Shown here: positions 8,583 through 16,927 of the stretch, one piece after another
Layout of the letters: each line of letters opens with the position of its first letter
How positions within the stretch are numbered: the stretch's first letter is position 1
Assembly: GCA_024405675.1 (NCBI GenBank)
Contig: JAKSOH010000002.1
Coordinates: 1 to 64,000, forward strand
Length of the DNA stretch: 64,000 nucleotides
Direction of reading: 5' to 3'
From: Victivallaceae bacterium
Lineage (GTDB): Bacteria; Verrucomicrobiota; Lentisphaeria; Victivallales; Victivallaceae
Notes under the pieces: model-generated
What the model was told of the DNA's origin: nothing
What the model saw: the letters and a program-made list of their open reading frames with translations, nothing else
Database searches by the model: none
Made by a program: the position numbers and the translations under genes

Positions 8583-9946
8583 AGATCCACCTCGACCGTA
8601 CGGACGTCGCCGAATCCGCACGGCAACGCGAATACGACGCGTCCGCCGCGGCGTTTCTTGTCGCCGCGCATCACCGGAACCATGTCGTCCCACCCGATGC
8701 CGTCCGGCAGGGAAGTGCCGAGTCCGGACCGTGAAAACATTTCCGCAAGTTCATTCGGCCATGACTCCGGCGCGAGATCCAGCCGTACGGCAAGCCGCGC
8801 CTCCTCGACGCAGCCGATCGCCACCGCCTCGCCGTGGGAAACCGCGTAACCGGTCAATTTCTCCACGGCATGTCCGGCCGTGTGTCCGCAGTTGAGCAGC
8901 ATGCGCAATCCGTTCCGTTCATACGGATCCTTCGACACGATGTCCGTCTTCACACGGAGATTGGCCAGGAGTTCGGATGCCGTCGGCAGACCGCCGGAAG
9001 CGGGGAGGTCCGCCTTGGAAATCACGCAGTGCTTGATCATCTCGGCCATTCCCGAGCGCAATTCGCGGCCGGGAAGCGTCGCCAGGAAATCCGTGTCCAT
9101 CACCACCAGGACGGGGGAATGGAATGCCCCCGCCAGGTTCTTGCCCTCTTCGAGATCGCATCCGGTCTTGCCGCCGGTCGAGGCGTCGACCATCGCGAGC
9201 AGCGTGGTCGGAATGTTCACCCAGTCGATGCCGCGCATCCAGGTCGCGGCGGCGAATCCGACCAGGTCGCCGGTCACGCCGCCGCCGCAGGACGCCACCC
9301 GGTCGAGCCTGCCGATGCCGGCGCGGGCGAACGCGTGCCACATGGACTCAACCGCCTGTATGTTCTTGTTGCGTTCGCCGGGAACCAGTTCCATCAGCAT
9401 GGAAGCGGAGATATCCGGATATGCCGCCGCCACGTTGCCGTCGAAGACGGTGCGTCCGGGAATCGTGAAAAGTCCGGCGATCCCGCTTCCCGCCACGACC
9501 AGCGAATCCCCGAGATCGATGGAACCCGAGACGCGGTGTTCGAACGACGCATAGTGGGCGGCCCGTTCGCGCGAACGGTCGCCGAGCGGACGGCCGCCGG
9601 GATTGAGTTCGAGCCGCCGCTTCAGTTCCGCGGCATCGGGGGAGTCCAGGCAGATCACGGCGCCGTTGTCTTCGCAAAAGGCGCGGTTCGACCCGTCGAG
9701 CAACGTCCCGCCGCCAAGGGCCACCACGTCGGCCGATCCGGCCGCCTTGCGCAGCGCCTCGCTTTCCCTCTTACGAAAATCCGGCTCGCCGAATTTTGCG
9801 AAGATATCGGGAATCGTCATTCCGGACGAACGTTCCACCAAGGCGTCGGTGTCCTCGAAGCTGGCGCCGATGGCCGCCGCCAGGCGCCGTCCGAGCGTGG
9901 ACTTGCCGCTTCCTGGCGGTCCGTAGAGAAAGATCGTCCCCTTCAC
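8579..9946 (-). CDS. aroKB: Shikimate kinase / 3-dehydroquinate synthase fusion
   Basis: A 455-residue bifunctional protein. Residues 1 to about 145 are shikimate kinase, with the P-loop GPPGSGKST, DTDALVER, ALGGGTLL and the substrate-lid region GRPLGDR. The rest is dehydroquinate synthase: FDGNVAAAYPDI, VASCGGGVTGDLVGFAAA, WVNIPTTLLAMVDAS, GGKTGCDL, GMAEMIKHCV, and the metal ligands in NCGHTAGHAVE and SHGEAVAIG. The synthase part lacks most of the usual N-terminal beta segment. The start is a GTG overlapping the upstream stop (GTGA), with AGGAGG five bases before it. The two steps are not consecutive in the pathway, so the benefit is probably co-expression rather than channelling. Confidence 0.92.
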   Translation of the reverse strand: MKGTIFLYGPPGSGKSTLGRRLAAAIGASFEDTDALVERSSGMTIPDIFAKFGEPDFRKRESEALRKAAGSADVVALGGGTLLDGSNRAFCEDNGAVICLDSPDAAELKRRLELNPGGRPLGDRSRERAAHYASFEHRVSGSIDLGDSLVVAGSGIAGLFTIPGRTVFDGNVAAAYPDISASMLMELVPGERNKNIQAVESMWHAFARAGIGRLDRVASCGGGVTGDLVGFAAATWMRGIDWVNIPTTLLAMVDASTGGKTGCDLEEGKNLAGAFHSPVLVVMDTDFLATLPGRELRSGMAEMIKHCVISKADLPASGGLPTASELLANLRVKTDIVSKDPYERNGLRMLLNCGHTAGHAVEKLTGYAVSHGEAVAIGCVEEARLAVRLDLAPESWPNELAEMFSRSGLGTSLPDGIGWDDMVPVMRGDKKRRGGRVVFALPCGFGDVRTVEVDL

Positions 9947-12900
9947 AACGGCCTCCTTTCGTTTTCGGCATAGATGCGGCGCTGTTCCTCGGCCTGCGCC
10001 ACGAGCATCGGCATGCCGTTGCAAACCGGACATCCGGCCGCGGCGGCCCGGCGCATGACCGGCGTAACTTCAGGGACATACACGAGGTCGAACAAATGCT
10101 CCGTCCCGGTGAACCTGTGGAACGGAATCGGGTCGTCGGCCGGATCGTCGGAACCCAGGCCGACCGAAGTGGCCTGCACGATGACATCGGAATATTCGGA
10201 AAACTCCCGGTCCGATTGGGGTCCGAGCACCGCGTGGGAGAATCCGTATTTCCCTGCCAACGCGGCCGCCTTCTCCGGCGATCTCCCGAAGACGCGGACG
10301 TCCGCGCCGGCGACGGAAAGGGCATACGCCACCGCCCTGGCGGCGCCGCCGGTTCCGACCAGGGCGACGTGGCGGCCCCGGATGTCCTCGGATTGCAGGA
10401 AATCGAGCAATGCCACGATGAATCCGCGGGCGTCGGTATTGTATCCGCGCCAGCCGCCGGGCGTCCGGACCACGGTGTTGACCGCGCCGATGGCGGCGGC
10501 CGTTTCGTCAAGCGATGACAACAATGGAATGATCCGCTCCTTGTGCGGAACGGTGACCGCCATGCCGAGGACGTCCAGCGATTCCGCGCAGGACAGCGAT
10601 TCCTCCGGCGTCTCGGCGGGAATCGGAACCATCACGGCATCGAGGGCCGCGGCCTGGAACGCCGAATTGTTGAGTTCCGGACTCGACGTATGCTCCAGCG
10701 GCCAGCCGGTCACGGCATATATTCTCGTCGAAGCGGTGAGCGTCCTGAAACCATACGTCGACACCAGTTCGTCCGGCGTGACGTGGCCGAGGCCGGCCAT
10801 GCGCGGCATCGCGCCTTCGGGCGAAACGAAAGTCAGCATCGATCCGGTCCGGCACGCCAGTATGCGCGACGCCTTGCCGGCGAGCCCCATCGCGCAGATA
10901 ATGGGGGGGGAGCTGGGAAATCCCGGGGTCTCGGTGAACAAGTGCGCGAGATCTCCGGCGCCGCGGCAGGCGAAGGCGATCTTCGGAATGTCATGCGACG
11001 CGCCGCGGAGTTTCGCGCAAACGGAAACCGCATCGCCCACCGGGCCGGAGAAGTCATGCAGACTGCGTATCACCGCGATTCCGCGACTGTAGGTCAGACG
11101 TTCGAGTTCCGGGACATGGAAATCGCTTTCGAAGTCGACGAACGCGAACCGCCCAGAGGACAGGAGGCATTTGAAGAGTTCCGTCCGGGATTCCTCGCTT
11201 TCCTCCCATCGTCCGCCGTCGGACTTCCGCCTTATCGTGAGAATCGTCCTGAGACCGACGCGTCCGGGGAAATCCGCGGCGAAGCGGCGTTCATTTCCAT
11301 CCAGGCAGTCGACGCGCAGCTCGACCATGTCGATATGCTCGCGGCATTTCGCGACGCAGTCGAAATCGGCGGCCAGCGTGCTTTCGGAAAGCACCAGGCA
11401 TATCCTTGGCACGGCCGATTCGGTCCGCATGATGGCGTCGGAAATCACGTACGCCGCGACCGCCTCGGCGGCCGGGGCGGCCCGGAAGGCGACGCACGGG
11501 TCGTGGCGGCCCTTCGTCCTGCTCTCGGCCGGAACGCGTTTTGCCAGATCGACGCTGCGCTGCGTCTTGAAGACCGACGGCGTCGGCTTGACCGCAAGCC
11601 TTATGACCAGCGGCATCCCTGTCGACATTCCGCCGAGTATCCCGCCATGCCGGTTGGTCGCGGTGACCACCCTTCCGTCGCGGATTTCGAAGGCGTCGTT
11701 GTTCTCCGAGCCGCGCAGGGCCGCGGCGGCGAACCCGTTGCCGAACTCCACGCCTTTGACCGCGGGTATGCCGAAGAGCCCCTCGGAAAGATCCGACTCG
11801 AGCCCGCCGAACATCGCACCGCCGAGTCCGGGCGGGAGATTGTCGATCGTCAGCTCGATTATCCCTCCGACGGAATCCCCGTCGGCCCGGGCCGCGGCGA
11901 CGGTTTCGGCGAATCCGTCCTTCCTGCCGCCGATCTCCACGATTTTGGACGCCACCTTTATTCCGCGGTCCGCCAGCCACTGCAGGCAGATCCCGCCGGC
12001 GATGCACATCGGGGCGGTCATGCGGCCGGAGTTGGATCCGCCGCCGCTGGGTATCTTCCCGAACTTGACCCATTGGGTGAAATCGGCGTGCCCCGGACGC
12101 GGGACGTTTCCGCGGCCGGCATAGTCCTTCTTCCTCACATCCGTGTTGCGTATCAGCGCCTCGATGCGTTCGCCGGTGGTGAAGCCGTCGGAGTCGATGC
12201 CCGACACGAACTCCGGAATGTCCGGCTCGCGGCGCGCGGTCGACATGGCGTCGCGCCCGGGGGCGCGGCGTTCCATGAAACGTCCGAGTTCCGCGAGGTC
12301 CACATGGAACCCGCCTGGGAAATTGTCCATGCGCATTCCGATTCCGGGAGCGTGCGACGCGCCGTAGACGGTCAGCCGGAGCCGGTCGCCGATGGTGCTA
12401 GAGGAATCCGGATTCACGATGTTCTTAGTCCTCCGGAATCCGTCCGACGCGCGGGAATCGGCCGCCGCGGCGATGAAACCGCGCATTCCCTCGCGATCGC
12501 CTCTGGAAAGCATGTCGCGGAAATGCGAAATCCTGCAGATGAAGTCGTCGACCGACGCCAGCAGGCTTTCCCTGTTCTCGTTGAAGAGCGACTCCCACAC
12601 CATTGGATTCATCGAGGCGATGCGGGTCATGTCCCCGTAGCTGCCGGCGGCATATCCCGAGACGTCCCCCGCGGACGGATCCTGCACGTAGGCGGCGGCG
12701 ATGGCATGCGGGAGATGGCTGGTGAAGGCGATCATGTGGTCGTGGTGTTCCGGTGTCGTGACCACGACTTTGGAAAATCCCAGCGACCCGAAGAATTTCT
12801 CCAGCATCGGGACCACCCCGTCCGGAACGTTTCCGTCCGGCGTGAGTATCATCGAGCGGCCGTCGAACATGGATGCGTGCGAAAATGCGGATCCGGAACG

Positions 12901-13221
12901 TTCGGAACCGGCCATGGGATGTCCGCCGACATAAGTCCATCCGGTCTTCGCGATGGCGGAAATCCGGCGGCACAGCTCGGTCTTCACCCCGCAGGTGTCG
13001 ACGACCACCGCCCCCCGCTTGAATTCGGCGGCATGCGCCTCGAACCAGTCCGCCACGACATCGGGCGGCAGGGCCACCAGCACCAGGTCGGACGCCGACA
13101 GGTCGAGCCGGTCGCCGACGTCGAACCCGCCGGTCTCGTATCCGGCGCGTCGCGACGCGCCGTACAGCGAGCCGCCGATCAGGCCCATGCCGACGACGGA
13201 GACGATGCGCGGCAGATCCAT
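9943..13221 (-). CDS. tyrA-aroC-aroDE: TyrA-AroC-AroD-AroE four-enzyme fusion
   Basis: A single uninterrupted frame of 1,092 codons. Residues 1 to about 268: prephenate/arogenate dehydrogenase (VVGMGLIGGSLYG, GGHPMAGSERSG, TSHLPHAIAAAY). About 269-597: chorismate synthase (GASHAPGIGM, RRAPGRDAMSTARREPD, RPGHADFT, AFRAAPAAEAVAAY). About 598-820: type I dehydroquinase (ELRVDC, SLHDFSG, PKIAF Schiff-base Lys, MGLAGKASR). About 825-1092: shikimate dehydrogenase (TGWPLEHTSSPELNN, VTVPHKER, GAVNTVV, YNTDARGF, GTGGAARAVAYAL). No stop separates the parts. In-frame GTG 12417 (GGAGG 12 bases upstream) and ATG 11430 could also start separate AroC and AroD chains. The chosen start, ATG 13221, lies two bases past the aroF stop and has a weak ribosome site, suggesting coupling. 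Chorismate synthase motifs are more divergent than the others. Confidence 0.88.
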   Translation of the reverse strand: MDLPRIVSVVGMGLIGGSLYGASRRAGYETGGFDVGDRLDLSASDLVLVALPPDVVADWFEAHAAEFKRGAVVVDTCGVKTELCRRISAIAKTGWTYVGGHPMAGSERSGSAFSHASMFDGRSMILTPDGNVPDGVVPMLEKFFGSLGFSKVVVTTPEHHDHMIAFTSHLPHAIAAAYVQDPSAGDVSGYAAGSYGDMTRIASMNPMVWESLFNENRESLLASVDDFICRISHFRDMLSRGDREGMRGFIAAAADSRASDGFRRTKNIVNPDSSSTIGDRLRLTVYGASHAPGIGMRMDNFPGGFHVDLAELGRFMERRAPGRDAMSTARREPDIPEFVSGIDSDGFTTGERIEALIRNTDVRKKDYAGRGNVPRPGHADFTQWVKFGKIPSGGGSNSGRMTAPMCIAGGICLQWLADRGIKVASKIVEIGGRKDGFAETVAAARADGDSVGGIIELTIDNLPPGLGGAMFGGLESDLSEGLFGIPAVKGVEFGNGFAAAALRGSENNDAFEIRDGRVVTATNRHGGILGGMSTGMPLVIRLAVKPTPSVFKTQRSVDLAKRVPAESRTKGRHDPCVAFRAAPAAEAVAAYVISDAIMRTESAVPRICLVLSESTLAADFDCVAKCREHIDMVELRVDCLDGNERRFAADFPGRVGLRTILTIRRKSDGGRWEESEESRTELFKCLLSSGRFAFVDFESDFHVPELERLTYSRGIAVIRSLHDFSGPVGDAVSVCAKLRGASHDIPKIAFACRGAGDLAHLFTETPGFPSSPPIICAMGLAGKASRILACRTGSMLTFVSPEGAMPRMAGLGHVTPDELVSTYGFRTLTASTRIYAVTGWPLEHTSSPELNNSAFQAAALDAVMVPIPAETPEESLSCAESLDVLGMAVTVPHKERIIPLLSSLDETAAAIGAVNTVVRTPGGWRGYNTDARGFIVALLDFLQSEDIRGRHVALVGTGGAARAVAYALSVAGADVRVFGRSPEKAAALAGKYGFSHAVLGPQSDREFSEYSDVIVQATSVGLGSDDPADDPIPFHRFTGTEHLFDLVYVPEVTPVMRRAAAAGCPVCNGMPMLVAQAEEQRRIYAENERRPL

Positions 13222-13223
13222 GG

Positions 13224-14234
13224 CTACCGGAGAACCGCGCACTTGCGCACGGCGTCGATCCGTTTCATCATGGCGGAGAAGTCCGCCGGGGTCAGGCTCT
13301 GCTTTCCATCGCATCTCGCGTGCTGCGGATCGTTGTGCACCTCGATGATGAGTCCGTCCGCGCCGATCGCCGCGGCCGCCACCGCGGAGTCGGGGACCAG
13401 TTCCGCCGAGCCGGTGGCGTGCGACGGGTCGACGATGACCGGAAGATGGCTGAGCTTGTGGAGGACCGTGACCACCCCGAGGTCGAGCGTGTTGCGCATC
13501 GCCGTCTCGAAGGTGCGGATTCCGCGTTCGCACAATATGACGTTGGGGTTTCCGCTCGACATGATGTATTCGGCGCTCATCAGCAGTTCCTGGAGCGTGG
13601 ACGACATGCCGCGCTTGAGCAGGATCGGCTTCTTGGTATACGAGCCCACCTCGCGGAGCAGGTTGAAGTTCTGCATGTTCCTCGCGCCGATCTGTATGAC
13701 GTCGACGTCGTTGAAAAGCTCGATGTCGCGGAACTCCATGAGTTCGGTCACCACCGGAAGTCCGGTTTCCCTCTTGGCCAGGAGCAGCAGCCGCACACCC
13801 TCGGCGCCGAGTCCCTGGAAGGAATACGGGCTGGTGCGCGGCTTGAACGCCCCGCCGCGGAGCATCGAGGCCCCGGAGGATTTCACCGCCCTGGCGACTT
13901 CGACAATCTGCTCTTCCGTCTCCACGCTGCAGGGGCCGGCGATGACTGAGAAATGGCCCCCGCCGATTCTGGCTCCGGAACAATCGACAATCGTCGGATC
14001 CGGATGGAACTTGCGGTTCGCCGCCTTGTATGGCTCCTGAATGCGCTGCACGCGCTCGACGATTCCGATCGATTCGATTTCCGTGACGTCCAAATGCGAC
14101 ACGTCTCCGATGCAGCCGATGATGGTCTGCCGCTCTCCGACGGACTCGTGCGGACGTATATTCCTCTCGGCCAGCAACGACTTGAGCCGCTCGACTTCCC
14201 GATTCGGCGCATCCTTCCTGATGATGATAATCAT
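13224..14234 (-). CDS. aroF: 3-deoxy-7-phosphoheptulonate synthase (DAHP synthase, type I-beta)
   Basis: Condenses PEP with erythrose-4-phosphate, the first step of the shikimate pathway. The 336-residue protein has an N-terminal ferredoxin-like regulatory domain (residues 1 to about 65, MIIIIRKDAP, VERVQRIQEPYK), as in the Thermotoga-type enzyme, and a catalytic TIM barrel: SVIAGPCSVE, RGGAFKPRTSPYSFQG, GARNMQNFNLL, LLKRGMSST, IVDPSHATG, IIEVHNDP. The ATG has GGAG seven bases upstream. First gene of the operon; the small N-terminal domain suggests feedback control by aromatic amino acids (known for the subfamily, not shown here). Confidence 0.95.
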   Translation of the reverse strand: MIIIIRKDAPNREVERLKSLLAERNIRPHESVGERQTIIGCIGDVSHLDVTEIESIGIVERVQRIQEPYKAANRKFHPDPTIVDCSGARIGGGHFSVIAGPCSVETEEQIVEVARAVKSSGASMLRGGAFKPRTSPYSFQGLGAEGVRLLLLAKRETGLPVVTELMEFRDIELFNDVDVIQIGARNMQNFNLLREVGSYTKKPILLKRGMSSTLQELLMSAEYIMSSGNPNVILCERGIRTFETAMRNTLDLGVVTVLHKLSHLPVIVDPSHATGSAELVPDSAVAAAAIGADGLIIEVHNDPQHARCDGKQSLTPADFSAMMKRIDAVRKCAVLR

Positions 14235-14400
14235 GGTGAAACTCCAATATGTTGTGCGGAGACGTTCCCCGACTTAGTTGCATGCGTTTAAACTATTGTT
14301 TCCCGCAGTGAATTTCAATCGTGCATGTGCGCCCGTACGTACGCAAGACATGGAAATCGCCTCCGGGCAAAGCTACATTACAGGGACGAAATGGAAACAC

Positions 14401-15093
14401 ATGCGAACGAAAATGGACATAGAGAAGCCGACAATCGGAGTCCCGAAGATTTCCAGAGATCCGGAGATTCACCAAAACTACATCGCGGCCGTCGAACTGG
14501 CAGGCGGAATCCCGATGGAATTGTCCGACGGGGAAGACATCGGGAACTGGATTGCCCAATGCGACGGATTCCTGTTCGTCGGCGGTCCGGATTTCATAGG
14601 TCACGACAACACCGGGCACTTTTCCCTGACTAAAGGAATGGACCGCTTCTATCGCGAGATCGGACGCATGGTCATCTTCGAAACGATGAAACCATTTCTC
14701 GGTATCTGCCTCGGCTGCCAGCTCATCAACCTGACTTGCGGCGGATCGTTGTACGGAGACATAGCGATGGAAATTCCCGGCGCGCTCGATCATGAAAAGC
14801 ATGGAAAAGCCGACGGTTCCCATTATGTCAACGCAACAGGACATTTGACCGAATTGCTCGGCTCCGGAAGGTTCCAGGTAAACAGCGCGCATCATCAGTC
14901 GATAAAGGAGCTTGGTAAAAACGTCGTCGTGGAAGCGCAATCGGACGACGGAGTAATCGAATCGATAAGATTGGATATCCAGGGAAGATTTGCCATCGGA
15001 GTCCAGTGGCATCCTGAACGCTGTATGATACCGGACGTCGACCATTCGAAACTGTTCAGGGAACTGGTTGAATCAGCGGGAACTGTAAGATGA
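14401..15093 (+). CDS. Class I glutamine amidotransferase / peptidase C26-like hydrolase
   Basis: About 230 residues with the C26-type triad: Cys103 in GICLGCQLIN, His204 and Glu206 in GVQWHPER, plus FLFVGGPDF for the oxyanion region. Family members such as PuuD hydrolyse gamma-glutamyl bonds; others supply ammonia from glutamine. The start is uncertain: in-frame ATGs at 14401 and 14413 fit the fold, while an open frame back to 14278 is not supported by a ribosome site. It overlaps the following racemase gene by four bases (ATGA) and is the first gene of a three-gene cassette with an ATP-grasp ligase, so cleavage or editing of a gamma-glutamyl or D-amino-acid product is plausible but inferred. 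Confidence 0.75.
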   Translation: MRTKMDIEKPTIGVPKISRDPEIHQNYIAAVELAGGIPMELSDGEDIGNWIAQCDGFLFVGGPDFIGHDNTGHFSLTKGMDRFYREIGRMVIFETMKPFLGICLGCQLINLTCGGSLYGDIAMEIPGALDHEKHGKADGSHYVNATGHLTELLGSGRFQVNSAHHQSIKELGKNVVVEAQSDDGVIESIRLDIQGRFAIGVQWHPERCMIPDVDHSKLFRELVESAGTVR

Positions 15094-15962
15094 ACCTGGT
15101 AGTGTGCGATTCCGGACTCGGCGGGCTAGACATCGCCGCAGAATTCTTCGGCAACGGGAAATCATCCGATTCGAAGTACAACGTCATATATGTCAACGCT
15201 TGGCCGGACGACAGGTTCGGCTACAACCAGATGCTTGGTGACGAGGAATCGCAGCTGCGCGTGTTGCGCAACGTGATGGAAGGCATCGCAAAATTCAACC
15301 CGGTCAACTGCGTCATCGCCTGCAACACACTTTGCATCCTGTGGAACAAGCTCGCCACGTCCTACGACCCGGGATTCCACATTACCGGGCTCGTGGAGAT
15401 TGCCTCGGTCCTAATGGAAAAGGCGCTAGCCAGACATGCCGGCTCGCGACTCCTGATCCTCGGTACCGCGACGACCGTGGCGTCGGGAGCCTACGAGAAC
15501 GAAATGTTACGTCGCGGATTCGCACGTGAAAGAATCCATGCGATACCATGCCCCGGTTTGGCCACGCTCATCGAGCGAGGCCCGGACACGCCGGAGGTAA
15601 AATCCTACATCGGACGCATCGCCGAACAGGCAGAGAACAAGCTCGGTGACACCGGTGGGAAACTGCTAGTGGCGCTTTGCTGCACCCACTTTCCATATGC
15701 GGTGTCCGCATGGAACGACGCATTCCGGAAAAAATTCAGCAATGTGGAAATACTGAATCCCAACCGCGAGATGAGAATCCCCGGATCTGCAGTCGGATTC
15801 GAGTACCGGAGCAGAATAACGATGCCAGACGCGACGAGAAACGCCATGCGAAGATTGTTTTCAAAGAGGGCTCCAGCCATAACGGCGGCGATTGAGAAAT
15901 ACGCTCCGGAACCGAATTTGTTCAGTGTTCCGGCAGACATAACGGAAAGGTACGGGAAATGA
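15090..15962 (+). CDS. Aspartate/glutamate racemase family protein
   Basis: A 290-residue relative of glutamate racemase (MurI), a cofactor-independent two-cysteine enzyme. The N-terminus reads VVCDSGLGGLDIA as in MurI; the catalytic cysteines would be Cys78 in IACNT and Cys198 in LCCTHFP (usually GCTHYP). Length and the extra C-terminal 40 residues differ somewhat from housekeeping MurI, so the substrate may not be glutamate. It overlaps both neighbours by four bases, so the three genes are probably translated together. It could be the cell's MurI, but placement with an ATP-grasp ligase favours a dedicated role in making a D-amino-acid substrate. Confidence 0.8.
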   Translation: MNLVVCDSGLGGLDIAAEFFGNGKSSDSKYNVIYVNAWPDDRFGYNQMLGDEESQLRVLRNVMEGIAKFNPVNCVIACNTLCILWNKLATSYDPGFHITGLVEIASVLMEKALARHAGSRLLILGTATTVASGAYENEMLRRGFARERIHAIPCPGLATLIERGPDTPEVKSYIGRIAEQAENKLGDTGGKLLVALCCTHFPYAVSAWNDAFRKKFSNVEILNPNREMRIPGSAVGFEYRSRITMPDATRNAMRRLFSKRAPAITAAIEKYAPEPNLFSVPADITERYGK

Positions 15963-16924
15963 TAGAAAAAATGCGCGAAATCGTGTTGGTAACAGGTTCG
16001 GGAGGAGATGCGCAGGGCTGGGGGGACATGCATGTGACGGAGGCGCTGCGCGACGCAGTGCTCGCCAACGGCCGCGCATGCTCCATATTGACGGCTGAAA
16101 CCCCGAAAGAACTCAGACGGGGCCTAGCCAACCGGAATTGCGTGGTGTGGAGCGCGCTTTACTTCTTTTCTACGCATGCCGACATCATAGGTTCGGCTGC
16201 CGATGCGACATGGGTACCTGACCTGCTCGACGAGTGGGGTATACCATACATCGGTTCATCGGCGCGGACGATGAAGAACATGATTGGGAAATTCTCGACC
16301 CACGAGCTGCTGGAACGCGCCGGCGTGAACGTTCCGCGTCACGTGTTGTGTCCGCCAGGCAAAGCATGCGAGATCGGGTTTCTGCCAGCTTTCGTAAAGC
16401 CGAACGGCGAATCTAGATCAAAGGGCATCAGTGAAAAAAGCGTTGCGGAAAACATGGACGAGCTGAAAGAGCAGATCGATTTCATCAACAAGGAGTTCGA
16501 CCAGGAGGCGCTGGTTGAGGAATTCCTTCCCGGTAGAGAATATACCGTCCTTGTCGTCGGCGATGGAGACACAAGGCAGATATTGCCAGGCATGGTCGAC
16601 GCGCCGGAGGAAAGCTATGGCAAGCACCATATACTGCGTAGCGACATGCGCGGTGTCGGACTGACCAAGATAAGCATTCCACAAGATCACTTCGACGACT
16701 GCGTGGTGCTGGCGGCCAGGGCTGCCGATGCGCTGGAATGCCGCGACCACATCCGCATCGACATGCGCGAGGACGCAACCGGCAAACTGCGGATCATGGA
16801 GGTCAATGGCATTCCCGGACTGAAGCCGGGACGAAGCTGGAGCCCGCAGATATACGCACTATACCATGACTCGGCGAATCCCTATGCCGCACTGATTGGG
16901 GCCATCATCGGCTCGCATAAATAG
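15959..16924 (+). CDS. ATP-grasp ligase of the D-Ala-D-Ala ligase type
   Basis: A 321-residue ATP-grasp enzyme. Recognisable parts are GSSARTMKNMIGK (substrate and lid region), PAFVKPNGESRSKGIS (glycine-rich ATP loop), LVEEFLPGREYTVLVV (adenine-binding strand), and IRIDMRED with MEVNGIPGLKP (magnesium ligands). These match the Ddl family, but the SxxPS substrate part is altered (GRSWSPQIY). It probably joins two amino acids or a small peptide through an acyl-phosphate. Gene order and four-base overlaps tie it to the racemase and amidotransferase genes upstream. It may be a true cell-wall Ddl; no mur genes surround it, so a separate small-peptide pathway is the alternative. Confidence 0.75.
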   Translation: MIEKMREIVLVTGSGGDAQGWGDMHVTEALRDAVLANGRACSILTAETPKELRRGLANRNCVVWSALYFFSTHADIIGSAADATWVPDLLDEWGIPYIGSSARTMKNMIGKFSTHELLERAGVNVPRHVLCPPGKACEIGFLPAFVKPNGESRSKGISEKSVAENMDELKEQIDFINKEFDQEALVEEFLPGREYTVLVVGDGDTRQILPGMVDAPEESYGKHHILRSDMRGVGLTKISIPQDHFDDCVVLAARAADALECRDHIRIDMREDATGKLRIMEVNGIPGLKPGRSWSPQIYALYHDSANPYAALIGAIIGSHK

Positions 16925-16927
16925 GAT

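Noticed and set aside
10543-14040. Plus-strand open frame of 1,165 codons opposite the aromatic genes
   Set aside because: It is the antisense of the TyrA-AroC-AroD-AroE and aroF genes; its translation is Arg/Gly/Val-rich without any domain, as expected from G+C-rich codon bias of the real strand.
14278-14400. N-terminal extension of the amidotransferase gene
   Set aside because: The translation before 14401 has no similarity to the fold and no ribosome site precedes 14278.
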